From: Brevibacterium sediminis
GTDB lineage: Bacteria; Actinomycetota; Actinomycetes; Actinomycetales; Brevibacteriaceae
Assembly: GCF_013623905.1 (NCBI RefSeq)
Contig: NZ_JABKDD010000001.1
Span: 124,001-188,000 of the forward strand
Length of the DNA: 64,000 nt
Direction: 5' to 3'
A program made the translations under genes and the position numbers. Positions within the stretch are counted from its first letter, which is position 1, and the number at the start of each line of letters is the position of its first letter. The notes beneath the pieces were generated by a model. It made no database searches, was not told where the DNA came from, and saw only the letters and a list, made by a program, of their open reading frames with translations. This document shows positions 56,238 through 64,000 of the stretch, in pieces.

Positions 56238-58910
56238 TCAGCTCAGCAGTCGACGGGTGCTGTCGATCCGAGTCGGGTCGGGCAGGAGGTCGACGTGGGC
56301 GCTGAGCACATGCGACTCGGTCTCTGTGGCGACCATCGGGTGGATGACGAGCTCGAGGATCTGCGGATGGTTCTCCACCAGCACAGCGAGCCTCACCAGC
56401 ACATTGCGCAGCGGTTCGATGTTCATCGGCGGCAGACCGCGATAGCCGAACAGCCGCGGGGAGGCCTTGATCGACCGGATCATGTCCCCGGCCTCCTTGT
56501 CGGTGATCGGGGCGACCCGATGAGCGACATCGCCGAGCAGCTCCGTGGTGTCCCCGGCCAAAGAGAACGCCAGCAGCGGACCGAGCAGCGGATCCTCACC
56601 GGCGCGGAGGACGCAGGGGACACCATGCGGGGCCATAGCTTGGACGTCGACGAGCGGCTCATCCTCACCGGCCAGCTGCCGGATGGTCTCCTGGATCGCG
56701 GTGAAATCCTCGGCGAGCTCCTCTGGGGTGTCGATGTTCAGGCGCACACCGCCGAGCTCCATCCGGTGCCGCAGCACCGTGGTCACGGCCTTGAGGGCGA
56801 CCGGATACCCGATCTTCTCAGCCGCGGCGATTCCTTCGTCCACCGAGGAGGCCGTGACGTAGGGAAGCACCTCGATTCCGTAGGCGCTGAGCAGGTCGCG
56901 GACGTCGTCGCGTTCGAGCCTGACGGGGGAGCCCGGCTGTGCCCCCTCCAGGGCTGCGTCGATGATCGTCCGCACCTTCTTGTCATCGATGTCGTCGAGC
57001 TCGGTGTAGCGCCCGTGGTCGGCGGCCCTCCACCGGGCATAGTCCGTGGCCCTGGCCAGAGCCCACACAGCATCTTCGGGACCGATATAGCTGGGGACGG
57101 TGTGGGAGACCCGGCTGCCGGCCTCATCGGTGAGGTACGTGGTCAGTTCGTCTTGGACACCGTGGATGCCGAGGAAGCAGGCGACCGTGGTCTTCCCCGA
57201 GCGTGCGGCCGACTCGGACAGCAGGCCGGCGATCTCCGTCTCCTCCGCACCGGCCGACGGGGTGAAGGTGACGATGACCGAGTCGACGTCGTCGCGGGCA
57301 TACATCGCATCGAGTTCGGTCCGGAAGGTCTCCGCATCGACCTCGGGGTGCAGGGACACGGGCTCGGTGTCGACGCGCAGACCTTCGGAACGGGCGCGCT
57401 GCATGATCAGGGTGCTCATCGCCGCGGAGTTGCCGATGACCCCGACCCGGCGGCCCGCCGGCAGCTTCTGGGTCGAGAACACCTGGGTGAGGTCGAAGAG
57501 CTGGTGGATCGTATCCGCGCGGATCACTCCCGCCTGCTCGAGCACCTGGTCGAGGGTGTTCGGTGCCAGGGAAGAGGTACGCACGATATGCCCGGGCGGC
57601 AGCTCCCGGCCCGTGAGGTCGGACTTGATGACGACGACGGGTTTGACGCGCGAGACTCGACGGGCGATGCGCGAGAACTTGCGCGGGTTGCCGATGGATT
57701 CGAGGTAGAGACCGACGGTCTGCGTGGCCGGATCCTCCTCCCAATACTGGAGGAGGTCATTGCCGGAGAGGTCGGCGCGGTTGCCTGCGGAGACGAAGGT
57801 GGAGATGCCCAGTCCGCGGGTCTTCGCCGCCGCGAGCAGGGCGGTGCCCAGCGCCCCGGACTGACTGAAGAGCCCGAGCGTTCCGGAAGCCGGGAGGAAC
57901 GGGGCCAGAGAGGCGTTGAGCGAGATGTCGGCGGCCTCGTTGACCAATCCGAAGGAGTTCGGCCCGACCACGCGCATTCCGTAGGCGCGGGAGGTTGCGA
58001 CCATGCGGCGCTGGAGTTCGGCCCCCTCGGGACCGGTCTCGGCGAAACCGGAGGAGATGACGAGCACGGCTTTGACCCCGTGCACGGCACAGTCCTTGAC
58101 CACCTCGGTGACGGACTCGGCGGGCACGGCGATGACCGCGAGGTCGGCCTTGCCCGGCAGATCGGCGAGGCTCGGATAGGCCTGGACGCCGGCGATCTGA
58201 TCGGCTTCGGGGTGGACGACCCACAGGTCGCCGGTGAACTTCGCGGCCGTGATGTTGCGGATGAGCAGATGTCCGGTGGAGTTGCGTTTGCGGCTGGCGC
58301 CGATCACCGCCACCGAGGCGGGGTGGAGGACCGTGCGCACGCTCAGGGCCTCGGCCCTGTGTTCCCTGGAGGCCTGCACTTCGATGGACCGTGCCGTGGG
58401 ATCGATGTCGAACTTCACGGCCACGACACCGTCATCGAAACCGCGGGAGACCTCGTAGCCGGCGGCCTGGAAGACCTGCAGCATCGACCGGTTCTGGGGA
58501 AGCACCTCGGCGGTGAATCGCTGGATCCCCGATTCGCGCGCGGCCGCGGCCAGATGCTCCAGCAGGATCGAACCGACCCCGCGACCCTGGTGGGCGTCGG
58601 CGATGTTGAACGCCACCTCGGCGTCGGTGTCGGTGATCCGATCGAAGCGGCCGACACCGATGATGTCGTCGCCGATGAGCATGATCAGCGCCACTCGGTC
58701 GTGGTGGTCGACGTTGACGAAGCGGTCGAGGTCGCGTTTGGGAAGCCGGGGCAGCGGAGCGAAGAAGCGCAGATAGACGGACTCCGGCGATTGGGCCTCG
58801 TGCATGCGGGCCAGAGCAGCGGAATCGTCAGGGGTGATCGGGCGAAGGTGGGCGGTGCCGCCGTCGCGGAGGACGACATCGGCTTCCCACCCGGCAGGAT
58901 AGTCTTCCAT
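56238..58910 (-). CDS. Pat-like protein acetyltransferase: GNAT domain fused to NDP-forming acyl-CoA synthetase domains
   Basis: An 890-residue protein. A GNAT domain comes first (1-165; DAHQGRGVGSILLEHLAAAAR is the acetyl-CoA loop in two pieces), then a CoA-binding domain (about 210-330; VAVIGASRKRNSTGHLL), a succinyl-CoA-ligase-like domain (about 330-480) with GTLGLFSQSGALGTA, and an ATP-grasp domain (about 650-880). This GNAT-first order is the reverse of Salmonella Pat and matches the streptomycete PatA type, which acetylates acyl-CoA synthetases to control them. Start at ATG 58910. It is divergent from the DUF5998 gene. Targets unknown. Confidence 0.88.
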   Translation of the reverse strand: MEDYPAGWEADVVLRDGGTAHLRPITPDDSAALARMHEAQSPESVYLRFFAPLPRLPKRDLDRFVNVDHHDRVALIMLIGDDIIGVGRFDRITDTDAEVAFNIADAHQGRGVGSILLEHLAAAARESGIQRFTAEVLPQNRSMLQVFQAAGYEVSRGFDDGVVAVKFDIDPTARSIEVQASREHRAEALSVRTVLHPASVAVIGASRKRNSTGHLLIRNITAAKFTGDLWVVHPEADQIAGVQAYPSLADLPGKADLAVIAVPAESVTEVVKDCAVHGVKAVLVISSGFAETGPEGAELQRRMVATSRAYGMRVVGPNSFGLVNEAADISLNASLAPFLPASGTLGLFSQSGALGTALLAAAKTRGLGISTFVSAGNRADLSGNDLLQYWEEDPATQTVGLYLESIGNPRKFSRIARRVSRVKPVVVIKSDLTGRELPPGHIVRTSSLAPNTLDQVLEQAGVIRADTIHQLFDLTQVFSTQKLPAGRRVGVIGNSAAMSTLIMQRARSEGLRVDTEPVSLHPEVDAETFRTELDAMYARDDVDSVIVTFTPSAGAEETEIAGLLSESAARSGKTTVACFLGIHGVQDELTTYLTDEAGSRVSHTVPSYIGPEDAVWALARATDYARWRAADHGRYTELDDIDDKKVRTIIDAALEGAQPGSPVRLERDDVRDLLSAYGIEVLPYVTASSVDEGIAAAEKIGYPVALKAVTTVLRHRMELGGVRLNIDTPEELAEDFTAIQETIRQLAGEDEPLVDVQAMAPHGVPCVLRAGEDPLLGPLLAFSLAGDTTELLGDVAHRVAPITDKEAGDMIRSIKASPRLFGYRGLPPMNIEPLRNVLVRLAVLVENHPQILELVIHPMVATETESHVLSAHVDLLPDPTRIDSTRRLLS

Positions 58911-58911
58911 G

Positions 58912-58960
58912 GTCCCAGCATATGCGTCGGGCGTCCTGATATGGCCGACCTCGCTGGGAC
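58912..58960. promoter_or_regulatory. Spaced inverted repeat in the acetyltransferase/DUF5998 divergent region
   Basis: GTCCCAGC (58912-58919) and GCTGGGAC (58953-58960) are perfect 8-bp inverted copies separated by 33 bases. They nearly fill the 80-base divergent space and start one base from the acetyltransferase ATG. It could bring two promoters under common control. CACAAT (58978-58983) may be the -10 for the DUF5998 gene. Confidence 0.4.
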
Positions 58961-58990
58961 AAGTCAGAGGAGTGGGGCACAATAGTGGGC

Positions 58991-59578
58991 ATGGCATTAC
59001 CCGAAGTTCTCGTTCACGATCTGCAGTCGGCCGGCTACTATCCCCAGCTCACTCAGGGCATCCTCGCCGACTCGCTCTACGAGGAACCGGTCTTGGCCCA
59101 CTTCGTCCACATCGACACACATGTCGACATCGAATCCATCCACCGGCATGTCACAGCCTTCGTCCTCACCGAGACCCGCCTCCTACTGGCTCACGTCGAT
59201 GACGATCCGAACGCGGAACCCGGCGCCAAACCCCGCGCCGTCACGAGCAGCGAGGACATCGAACTCGATCGCCTGGGCACAGTGATGGTCGGCCGCACCT
59301 TCGCCGATCCGGCCGCCTACAAGCCCGGTGACAAGCCCGTCGAGGTTTCGCTGACCATGTCCTGGGGTGCGTCGAAGCGCATCGAGGCCTTCCCCGAGAC
59401 CTGCGGAGATCCCAACTGCATGGGCGATCACGGATACGGCGGATCGATCTTCGCCGAGGATGTCATGCTCCGGGTCTCGGCCGAGGCCGAAGGGCAGGCC
59501 GCCGTCGACCGAATGGCCGACTTCGCCGGGAAGCTGCGCGCCGCAGTCTTCCACGCCCGGCTGCGGTCGCGCCGCTGA
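58991..59578 (+). CDS. DUF5998 family protein
   Basis: A 195-residue actinobacterial protein of the DUF5998 family, function unknown. Markers are LVHDLQSAGYYPQLTQGIL, ESIHRHVTAFVLTETRLL and the Cys-containing CGDPNCMGDHGYGG (possible metal site). It ends in a helix FAGKLRAAVFHARL. ATG at 58991 is used over a GTG 6 bases upstream. Its stop overlaps the next ATG by one base (TGATG), so it is translationally coupled to the phosphodiesterase-like gene, an arrangement that recurs in actinobacteria as far as I know. Confidence 0.82.
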   Translation: MALPEVLVHDLQSAGYYPQLTQGILADSLYEEPVLAHFVHIDTHVDIESIHRHVTAFVLTETRLLLAHVDDDPNAEPGAKPRAVTSSEDIELDRLGTVMVGRTFADPAAYKPGDKPVEVSLTMSWGASKRIEAFPETCGDPNCMGDHGYGGSIFAEDVMLRVSAEAEGQAAVDRMADFAGKLRAAVFHARLRSRR

Positions 59579-60768
59579 TGAGCGAGGACTCGACGAGTCA
59601 AAGGCAGCAGGACCCATCCGGTGCTGAGCACTTGGGGCCCCCGGACTATGCGGGTCCCATGCTCTCCGATGTCGTTCCCGCCGCGGCGCTGAGCCTCGGT
59701 GCGGCCGACGCCCTCGATGCGCCGATGTCCGATCGTGCACGAACGCTCGGACTCGACAGGGAGTCCCGGGCGACGATCGTTGTGCTCATCGACGGTCTCG
59801 GGGAGCAGCAGCTGCGCCGCTACAGCGGGTACACTCCCTTCTTCCGGTCGCAGGCCGGAACACGCCGTACCCTGTCCGCCGGATTCCCGTCGACGACGGC
59901 GAACTCTCTGTCGTCGTTGGCCACGGGCCGCCTGCCCGGCGCCCACGGCGTGGTCGGCTACCGCGTCCTCGACCCGGAGAAGGACGCGGTGTTCAACCAG
60001 CTGACGTGGAACCTCGACGTCGACCCCGTCGCCTGGGTCCCCGATGCGACGCTCTTCGAACGCCTCACCGATGCCGGAATCGATGTGGTCAGCCTCGGAG
60101 AGAAGAAGTTCGCCGGACGCGGCCTCAACCGGGCCTCGCTGCGCGGAGGCAGATTCCGGGACTCGAAGAGCCTGGAGGAGCGCTGTGCCCAGGCTCTCGC
60201 CGAGGCGAGGGCTCCGGGTCGCCGCCTCGTGTACCTCTATTGGGGCAATCTCGACAAGACCGGTCATGTGCACGGTGCGGACTCCGCCGCTTGGACAGAA
60301 GAACTCGAACGCGTCGATCTCGCCCTGTCCCGACTCGCCTCCGACCTGCCGCACGACGCGACCATGCTCATCACCGCCGACCACGGCATGGTCGACGTCG
60401 ACCACGAACGTCGTTTCGACCTCGCTGAACTCCCTGAGCTCAAGGCCGGTCTGCGCCACGTCGGCGGAGAGCCGCGCGCACTGCATCTCTACGCTGCTGA
60501 GGGCGCGGAGGCGGACGTGCTCTCGGTCTGGCAGGAGACGCTCGACGACCGCGGGCTCATCCTGCCGAAGGCCTCGGCGATCGACCGCGGCTATTTCGGT
60601 CCAGTCGCCCCGCACGTCTATCCGCGGATCGGGGATTTCCTCGTCATCTGCACCGATGGCTTCGCCGTGGTCGATTCGGAAGTGGAATCCGCCTCGGCGC
60701 TGGCCCTCATCGGTCACCATGGTTCCACCACGGAGCAGGAGCTGGAGATCCCGCTGCTCGTCGTGTGA
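59578..60768 (+). CDS. Alkaline phosphatase superfamily phosphodiesterase/nucleotide pyrophosphatase
   Basis: A 396-residue hydrolase of the type I phosphodiesterase (NPP-like) branch. Metal ligands and nucleophile are visible: Asp in VVLIDGLGEQQLRRY, Thr in GFPSTTANSLSSLATGR, Asp/His in NLDKTGHVHG, and TADHGMVDVDHERR. The GHHGSTTEQELEIPLLV end carries the last metal His. No signal peptide, so it is probably cytoplasmic. Substrate is a phosphodiester or nucleotide; exact one unknown. Lies between the coupled DUF5998 and methyltransferase genes. Confidence 0.88.
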   Translation: MSEDSTSQRQQDPSGAEHLGPPDYAGPMLSDVVPAAALSLGAADALDAPMSDRARTLGLDRESRATIVVLIDGLGEQQLRRYSGYTPFFRSQAGTRRTLSAGFPSTTANSLSSLATGRLPGAHGVVGYRVLDPEKDAVFNQLTWNLDVDPVAWVPDATLFERLTDAGIDVVSLGEKKFAGRGLNRASLRGGRFRDSKSLEERCAQALAEARAPGRRLVYLYWGNLDKTGHVHGADSAAWTEELERVDLALSRLASDLPHDATMLITADHGMVDVDHERRFDLAELPELKAGLRHVGGEPRALHLYAAEGAEADVLSVWQETLDDRGLILPKASAIDRGYFGPVAPHVYPRIGDFLVICTDGFAVVDSEVESASALALIGHHGSTTEQELEIPLLVV

Positions 60769-62081
60769 GCGGTGCCGACTGCAGCCGAGATGACTCACCA
60801 CCGACCTTCTGGGAGCACCCGTTGACGACGATCCGCTGGACCGAGGACGGCATCGGCCGCACAGCCGACTGGCATTCTGAGAACGGGGCGCCGCCTCCCG
60901 CGACTGTGCAGATCATCGGAGACGAGACAACCGCCGACGAAGCCTGCCGATTGACACGCGCCGGAGTGGGACTGCTGTGGCGCGGAGACTTCCACAACGG
61001 CCGTCAACTCGTCCAGGCGATGAGCCGTCGGCTCAGAGGCGACCGCGGCGGAAACCGTGAAGGCACAGGGGGTCGACGTTCCGGCGGCCGGGGTCGATCC
61101 CGCGACAGACGGGGCAGAGACCGATTCGTGGGACCCGGGGACAGCGATGGCCCTGCTCTCGATCCCGCGCTGTCATTCTTCGCGGAACGTGACGCCATCG
61201 AGCAGCGGGCCCGGCTGCTCGGCAGAGTCGTCGTCGAGCTCGGCCCGGACTTCGACCTCGCCCTGCGCCGTGCCCCCGACGTCGCCGCCGCCTGCCGCGC
61301 CGCCTACGGCCCGGCCGACGGACCGGTCTGCGTGTCGCTCACCGAACTCGGCGGAGTGCTCAGCGCTTATGAATGGCAGCTGCGAGGAGTCGAGATCCCG
61401 GCTCTGGGCGATTTCGTCCATCCGCGCTACGGCGTCTTCTCGCCTGTGCGGGGAGAGTACCTCGATCTCGTCGCGCAGACGCCCCTGCCGTGGGGAAGGA
61501 ACGTCGGTCCGGTTTCGACCGACACGGATTCCGCGCAGACGACCGGCACCGCATTCGACCTCGGAACGGGTACCGGAGTCCTCGCTGCGATCCTGCTGCG
61601 GCGCGGCGCTGCGACAGTGGTGGCCACCGACATCAACCCGCGCGCCGTCGCCTGCGCCAGTGAGAACCTCGACCGTCTCTGTCCTGGTGCCGATGTGAGC
61701 GTGATCGAGACTGACCTGTTTCCGCCCGGTCGTGCCGACCTCATCGTGTGCAATCCGCCGTGGCTGCCGGCCCAGCCGACCTCGGCACTCGAGATCGGCA
61801 TCTACGATCCGGACTCCGCTGTCCTCCATCGCTTCGTCGAGAGGCTGACCGACCACCTCACACCGGCTGGGGAGGGATGGCTGATCATCTCCGACCTCGC
61901 CGAACGATTGGGCCTCAGGCCCTCAGGTGAGCTCCGCGAACGCATCGAGGCGGCAGGACTGCGCGTGCTCGAACGCATCGACACGGTGCCCCGCCATCCC
62001 CGCGCCGCTGATACCGCCGACGCGCTCCACGTTGCCCGCAGCGCCGAAGTGACCTCACTGTGGAGACTGGGACTGAGATGA
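60765..62081 (+). CDS. Class I SAM-dependent methyltransferase with an Arg/Gly-rich insert
   Basis: A 438-residue protein. The C-terminal half is a methyltransferase-small/HemK-like domain: SAM loop AFDLGTGTGVLAAILLRRG, VVATDINPRAVACA and the NPPW motif IVCNPPWLPAQ, typical of N-methylation of Gln, Asn or exocyclic bases. Residues 88-122 form an Arg/Gly-rich stretch (RRLRGDRGGNREG, GGRRSGGRGRSRDRRG) likely to bind RNA. The N-terminal part resembles no domain I know. GTG start shares the GTGA with the preceding stop, so translation is coupled. A ribosome or RNA substrate is inferred from NPPW and the basic insert. Confidence 0.8.
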   Translation: MSGADCSRDDSPPTFWEHPLTTIRWTEDGIGRTADWHSENGAPPPATVQIIGDETTADEACRLTRAGVGLLWRGDFHNGRQLVQAMSRRLRGDRGGNREGTGGRRSGGRGRSRDRRGRDRFVGPGDSDGPALDPALSFFAERDAIEQRARLLGRVVVELGPDFDLALRRAPDVAAACRAAYGPADGPVCVSLTELGGVLSAYEWQLRGVEIPALGDFVHPRYGVFSPVRGEYLDLVAQTPLPWGRNVGPVSTDTDSAQTTGTAFDLGTGTGVLAAILLRRGAATVVATDINPRAVACASENLDRLCPGADVSVIETDLFPPGRADLIVCNPPWLPAQPTSALEIGIYDPDSAVLHRFVERLTDHLTPAGEGWLIISDLAERLGLRPSGELRERIEAAGLRVLERIDTVPRHPRAADTADALHVARSAEVTSLWRLGLR

Positions 62082-62143
62082 GCTGCCGACCGCTCGGCCG
62101 ATCCACGATTTGACCGCAGTCGATCCGCGACCGGCGCGGAAGA

Positions 62144-62149
62144 TAGGAT
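62144..62149 (+). promoter_or_regulatory. -10 box TAGGAT overlapping the purK ATG candidate
   Basis: TAGGAT (62144-62149) ends 7 bases before GTG 62157 and overlaps the ATG at 62148. If it is the -10, the transcript would start near 62157 and the ATG would not be on it, so GTG would be the true start. A TTGACC at 62110-62115 is too far (28 bases) to be its -35. Confidence 0.4.
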
Positions 62150-63350
62150 GGAACACGTGACTTTTCCTCGAATCGGTGTCATTGGCGGCGGACAACTGGC
62201 ACGCATGCTCGCTCCCGCCGCAGAAGCCCTCGGCGTCCGTTTCTCCGTTCTTGCGGAGACCGCCGACGCCCCCGCCACACAGGTCATCAACGAGGTGACC
62301 GTCGGTGACTATACGGACTATCCGACGCTCAAGGCCTTCGCCGAGACCGTCGACGTCATCACCTTCGACCACGAACACGTCCCACCGGAGCATCTGCAGG
62401 CCCTCGTCGAGGCCGGACACGCAGTGCGCCCCGGGCCCGATGCCCTCATCTTCGCCCAGGACAAGATCCGGATGCGCACGAAGATGGACGAGCTCGGTCT
62501 GCCCAACCCCGCATGGGCGGAGATCACCTCGGCCGCCGATGTCGAAGCGTTCGCCGCTCGTGTCGGATACCCCTTCATCCTCAAGACGCCCCGCGGAGGC
62601 TATGACGGCAAGGGTGTGCGCGTCATCGACAGCCTCGACGAGGCCGTCGAGTGGCTGAACGAGGTTCCCCAGCTGCTCGCCGAGGAGAAGGTCGACTTCA
62701 CCCGGGAGCTCGCCGTCATGGTCGGGAGGTCCCCGATGGGGCAGACCGCAGTGTGGCCGGTCGTCGAGACCTGGCAGCAGAACGGTGTGTGCAAGGAGGC
62801 CATCGCCCCGGCTCCCGATCTGCGTGATGAGAAGGCGCGGGCCATCACCGAAGCGATCCTCACTGTCGCCGGCACCCTCGAAGTCACCGGCGTCATGGCG
62901 ATGGAGATGTTCGAGACCGCCGAGGGCTTCCTCATCAACGAATTCGCGATGCGTCCGCACAATACCGGTCACTGGACCCAGGACGGAGCGGTGACGAGTC
63001 AATTCGAGCAGCACCTCCGCGCGGTCCTCGACCTTCCGCTCGGCAGCCCCGCGGCACGGGAGGACGTGTCCGTGATGGTCAACATCCTCGGCGCTGATCA
63101 TGAGGACCTCTATCAGCCGTACCTGCACGTCATGGCTCACGACCCGGCGGTCAAGGTTCACCTCTACGGCAAGGGGGTGCGCCCGGGTCGGAAGGTCGGC
63201 CACGTGAACGCCTACGGCGAGGATCGGCAGCTCGTGCTCGCTCGAGCGCGGCATGCCGCCGATTTCATCGCCGGCGTCGACGTCGATCCGCATCCTCAGA
63301 TGCCCGCTCCGGAGAATCTCCGGGCCGAGAGCGAACCCGGCGCACGCTGA
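62148..63350 (+). CDS. purK: 5-(carboxyamino)imidazole ribonucleotide synthase (PurK)
   Basis: An ATP-grasp enzyme (400 residues from ATG 62148, 397 from GTG 62157) converting AIR, bicarbonate and ATP to N5-CAIR in purine synthesis. Seen: Rossmann-like start RIGVIGGGQLARMLAPAA, VITFDHEHVPPEHLQAL, ATP-grasp loop KTPRGGYDGKGVRV, and EFAMRPHNTGHWTQDGAVTSQFEQHLRAV in two parts. GGAAG is close to the ATG, so both starts remain possible. purE follows after 78 bases; the two proteins act in sequence. Confidence 0.94.
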   Translation: MEHVTFPRIGVIGGGQLARMLAPAAEALGVRFSVLAETADAPATQVINEVTVGDYTDYPTLKAFAETVDVITFDHEHVPPEHLQALVEAGHAVRPGPDALIFAQDKIRMRTKMDELGLPNPAWAEITSAADVEAFAARVGYPFILKTPRGGYDGKGVRVIDSLDEAVEWLNEVPQLLAEEKVDFTRELAVMVGRSPMGQTAVWPVVETWQQNGVCKEAIAPAPDLRDEKARAITEAILTVAGTLEVTGVMAMEMFETAEGFLINEFAMRPHNTGHWTQDGAVTSQFEQHLRAVLDLPLGSPAAREDVSVMVNILGADHEDLYQPYLHVMAHDPAVKVHLYGKGVRPGRKVGHVNAYGEDRQLVLARARHAADFIAGVDVDPHPQMPAPENLRAESEPGAR

Positions 63351-63428
63351 GTCCCGGCGCCGACTGCACCCCGGACCCACCCGGCACCGATACGCGGATA
63401 TCAACCGCCTGCAACGAAGGAAGCACAG

Positions 63429-63956
63429 ATGACCACAGCGAATGAAGACTCCACTGACACGGCGGCTCCGGTCGGCATCGTCATGGGCTCGGACTCGGAC
63501 TGGCCGACGATGAAAGCAGCCGCCGACGCCCTCGACGAACTCGGCATCGAATCGAGCGCCGAGGTGGTCTCCGCCCACCGCATGCCCGAGGACATGGTCG
63601 ACTGGGCGAAGTCCGCGGCCGCGCGAGGCGTCCGGGTGATCATCGCCGGAGCCGGGGGAGCGGCCCATCTGCCCGGAATGATCGCTTCGATGACCTCGCT
63701 TCCGGTCATCGGAGTCCCCGTGCCCCTGAAGTACCTCGACGGAATGGACTCGCTGCTGTCCATCGTGCAGATGCCCGGAGGAGTTCCCGTGGCCACCGTT
63801 TCGATCGGCGGCGCCAAGAACGCCGGCCTGCTGGCGGCGCGCATCCTCGGGGCAGGTCAGGGCGCCGAAGCCGAGGCTGTGCGCACGCGTCTCGACGACT
63901 ATCGGAGCCAGCTGCGGCAGGTCGCTCTCGACAAAGGCCGGGCACTGCAGGAATAA
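63429..63956 (+). CDS. purE: N5-carboxyaminoimidazole ribonucleotide mutase (PurE, class I)
   Basis: A 175-residue enzyme that converts N5-CAIR to CAIR, the step after PurK. The signature [19 protein letters not shown] starts at about residue 20 and the catalytic His is in [28 protein letters not shown] and [18 protein letters not shown] complete the active site. Length typical of class I PurE. ATG follows GAAGGAAG. Predicted to work directly with PurK. Confidence 0.95.
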   Translation: MTTANEDSTDTAAPVGIVMGSDSDWPTMKAAADALDELGIESSAEVVSAHRMPEDMVDWAKSAAARGVRVIIAGAGGAAHLPGMIASMTSLPVIGVPVPLKYLDGMDSLLSIVQMPGGVPVATVSIGGAKNAGLLAARILGAGQGAEAEAVRTRLDDYRSQLRQVALDKGRALQE

Positions 63957-63991
63957 TAGGGCTTGCTGAACGTTTGATAAGTCTGAGGAGA

Positions 63992-64000
63992 ATGATGTTC
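63992..64000 (+). CDS. Start of the next gene (cut by window edge, product unknown)
   Basis: An SD-like TGAGGAG (63984-63990) is followed by ATGATG at 63992/63995. Only two or three codons are inside the window, so it cannot be identified. The spacing fits the ATG at 63995 slightly better. Confidence 0.4.

Noticed and set aside
56295..58985. Long open frame (about 900 codons) antisense to the acetyltransferase gene
   Set aside because: Product is His/Asp/Arg-rich with no domain, and the opposite strand encodes well-conserved GNAT and ATP-grasp domains. High GC content commonly creates such antisense frames.
1..64000. Prophage, integrative element or secondary-metabolite cluster
   Set aside because: No integrase, phage structural gene, tRNA-flanked repeat, polyketide or peptide synthase is present, and base composition is uniform.

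Overview
The window is a high-GC, gene-dense chromosomal segment with many GTG starts and -10-like hexamers placed right at start codons. Gene content points to an actinobacterium of the Brevibacterium type: an acyl-CoA carboxylase beta chain with a small linked subunit, an Rv1264-like adenylate cyclase, an Rv2578c-like radical SAM protein, a DUF5998 protein, a GPGG small membrane protein and an actinobacterial-type formylglycine-generating enzyme. The genus is inferred from overall gene style, not from a marker gene. I see no rRNA, tRNA, CRISPR array, insertion sequence or prophage. The content is metabolism, transport and regulation.

Layout. 1-6.2 kb: end of an unknown gene, dcyD-like desulfhydrase with rraA-like gene, a secreted protein, a dicarboxylate/glutamate symporter, a small orphan gene and a large acyl-CoA dehydrogenase. 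6.2-14.3 kb: PAP2 phosphatase, a NarL-type two-component pair with an odd tandem repeat between its genes, a DUF4352 membrane protein, a fructosamine kinase with a BKACE enzyme, a GPGG small membrane protein, a formylglycine-generating enzyme and a LysR regulator. 14.4-18.7 kb: organic-acid cluster (MFS, succinyl-CoA:acetate CoA-transferase, MatC-like permease). 19-24.2 kb: NTF2-like protein coupled to an NCS1 permease, then a DesK/DesR-like pair next to a fatty-acid desaturase. 24.2-31.1 kb: metallo-hydrolase, two related DUF3533/YhgE-type membrane proteins each divergent from a TetR gene, and MgtC. 31.2-36.7 kb: DsbA-like thiol oxidoreductase, LexA-box-bearing radical SAM gene, and an FMN reductase / MFS / LLM monooxygenase set. 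36.8-47.7 kb: several MFS carriers, an NCS1 permease with a racemase-superfamily enzyme and a GntR regulator, a DUF885 peptidase-like protein, a nitrilase-family amidase and a TetR gene. 47.8-55.3 kb: acyl-CoA carboxylase beta and a small epsilon-like subunit divergent from birA and an adenylate cyclase, then topoisomerase IV subunit A. 55.4-64 kb: TetR, a GNAT/acyl-CoA-synthetase-like protein acetyltransferase, DUF5998, a phosphodiesterase, a methyltransferase, purK and purE.

Links between genes: birA should biotinylate the biotin carrier that works with the adjacent carboxylase; the FMN reductase should feed reduced flavin to the LLM monooxygenase; the DesK/DesR-like pair probably controls the desaturase through a 22-bp palindrome; purK and purE catalyse consecutive purine steps. 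Small-molecule uptake dominates: five MFS, two NCS1, one DAACS and one MatC-like carrier.

Most notable sequence signals: (1) a 56-66 bp near-perfect palindrome present three times between genes, with a compensatory base-pair change in one copy; (2) a perfect 24-bp palindrome containing a consensus actinobacterial LexA box before the radical SAM gene; (3) a 21-bp tandem repeat in which the kinase stop codon occupies a Cys-codon position, so the kinase and regulator frames are separated by that single stop; (4) a racemase-superfamily enzyme with Gly in place of the first catalytic Cys, as in arylmalonate decarboxylase; (5) a tandem-duplicated DUF3533 protein with a clear TetR operator.
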